Assembly: GCA_002401525.1 (NCBI GenBank)
Contig: NVTH01000098.1
Span: forward strand, 1-12,748
DNA: 12,748 bases
From: Moraxellaceae bacterium
GTDB taxonomy: Bacteria; Pseudomonadota; Gammaproteobacteria; Pseudomonadales; UBA3067
Direction of reading: 5' to 3'
The position numbers were made by a program, and so were the translations under genes. Shown here piece after piece: positions 12,320 to 12,748 of this stretch; within the stretch, counting starts at the first letter, position 1; each line of letters starts with the position of its first letter. Under the pieces are notes generated by a model. That model made no database searches and was not told the DNA's origin. It worked only from the letters and a program-made list of their open reading frames with translations.

Positions 12320-12748
12320 TTATCGCTTCGGCAGCCAACGCGACGGGTTGCTGGGCTTGCCGTTTTTTCGGATTTCAAAATACAGCCCACTTTCACTTTG
12401 CCCGCCACTATTGCCGACGCTGCTGATTTGTTCTCCGGCATTGACCCAGTCTCCTGTTTCTTTAATCAATGATTGATTATGGCCGTATAAGCTCATGTAA
12501 TTATCACCATGATCAATAATGATGAGCAAGCCGTAGCCTCGCAACCAATCTGAAAAAACCACCCGGCCGCCGTGAATGGCCTTCACTTTAGCGCCGGCTT
12601 TGTTTTTGATGACAATGCCGTTCCATTTTAAGCGACCTTGGGCGCGACGTTGCCCAAAGCGGTGCTTTATCGGCCCCGTCGTAGGCCAGATCAATTGACC
12701 TTTACGCTCTTTAAAGGCGACTTTGCCTGCCCCCACCGGTAAGTCAGC
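12320..12748 (-). CDS. envC: EnvC, C-terminal LytM domain (partial, 5' end outside window)
   Basis: Only the last 142 residues are visible. They form the LytM (M23-like) domain of EnvC, a periplasmic activator of the AmiA/AmiB amidases during septal peptidoglycan splitting. Visible landmarks are LIWPTTGPIKHRFG, KAIHGGRVVFSDWLRGYG, MSLYGHNQS, GDWVNAGEQISSVGNSGG and LYFEIRKNGKPSNP. The zinc ligands of active M23 peptidases are missing: the GxxHxGxD position reads as LKWNGIVI and the HxH position as LYFEI. That is the same degeneracy as in E. coli EnvC, so this is an activator rather than an enzyme. The gene ends with a TAA at 12320-12322. The coiled-coil part and signal peptide lie beyond the window edge. 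The order envC-ctpA-yibQ supports the assignment. Confidence 0.93.
   Translation of the reverse strand, partial: ADLPVGAGKVAFKERKGQLIWPTTGPIKHRFGQRRAQGRLKWNGIVIKNKAGAKVKAIHGGRVVFSDWLRGYGLLIIIDHGDNYMSLYGHNQSLIKETGDWVNAGEQISSVGNSGGQSESGLYFEIRKNGKPSNPSRWLPKR

Noticed and set aside
12320..12748. Active M23 endopeptidase
   Set aside because: The HxGxD and HxH zinc-binding motifs are replaced by WNGIVI and LYFEI, so an EnvC-type amidase activator fits better.

Overview
The window looks like a chromosomal segment of a free-living, probably aquatic gammaproteobacterium of moderate GC content. The evidence is the PurT-type GAR transformylase, the EnvC-CtpA-YibQ gene order on the right, the interspersed palindromic repeats with a CCCGC/GAAG/GCGGG core, and the overall protein character. 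I cannot name the genus from sequence alone.

Layout. (1) 1-1954: a repeat-rich region. Two 38-bp tandem units run into a palindromic repeat (77-106). An apparently intact IS3-family element (157-1779) follows, with overlapping orfA/orfB and an A8 slippery run in the overlap. Two more copies of the palindrome follow it in opposite orientation. (2) 1955-3151 (-): purT, with one palindrome copy just past its stop codon as a likely terminator. (3) 3288-4688 (-): a two-gene module. The 330-aa first gene has a LysM-like N-terminus and a glycine/alanine-rich hydrophobic C-terminus. The second encodes a 122-aa two-helix membrane protein and starts at TTG. I read the pair as a candidate membrane-targeting (type VI-like) effector and its immunity protein. 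(4) 5198-8158 (+): two tandem 455-residue cytochrome P450 paralogues. Both start at TTG, and each is preceded by a duplicated, conserved leader with a candidate promoter/operator. A perfect 9-bp hairpin separates the two units. (5) 8234-9358 (+): a response regulator with a REC domain and no recognisable DNA-binding output domain, 75 bp behind the second P450. (6) 9435-12748 (-): the cell-envelope block envC (C-terminal part only), ctpA and yibQ, concerned with peptidoglycan remodelling and cell separation.

How the parts relate. The right-hand block is a conserved housekeeping cluster and purT is core metabolism. The accessory content lies between them: the putative effector/immunity pair and the P450 pair with its regulator, divergently oriented around a 509-bp intergenic region. 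The points most worth following are the duplicated P450 leader with its TTG start and short overlapping reading frame, the effector/immunity candidate with no secretion genes in view, and the recoding signal of the IS element.
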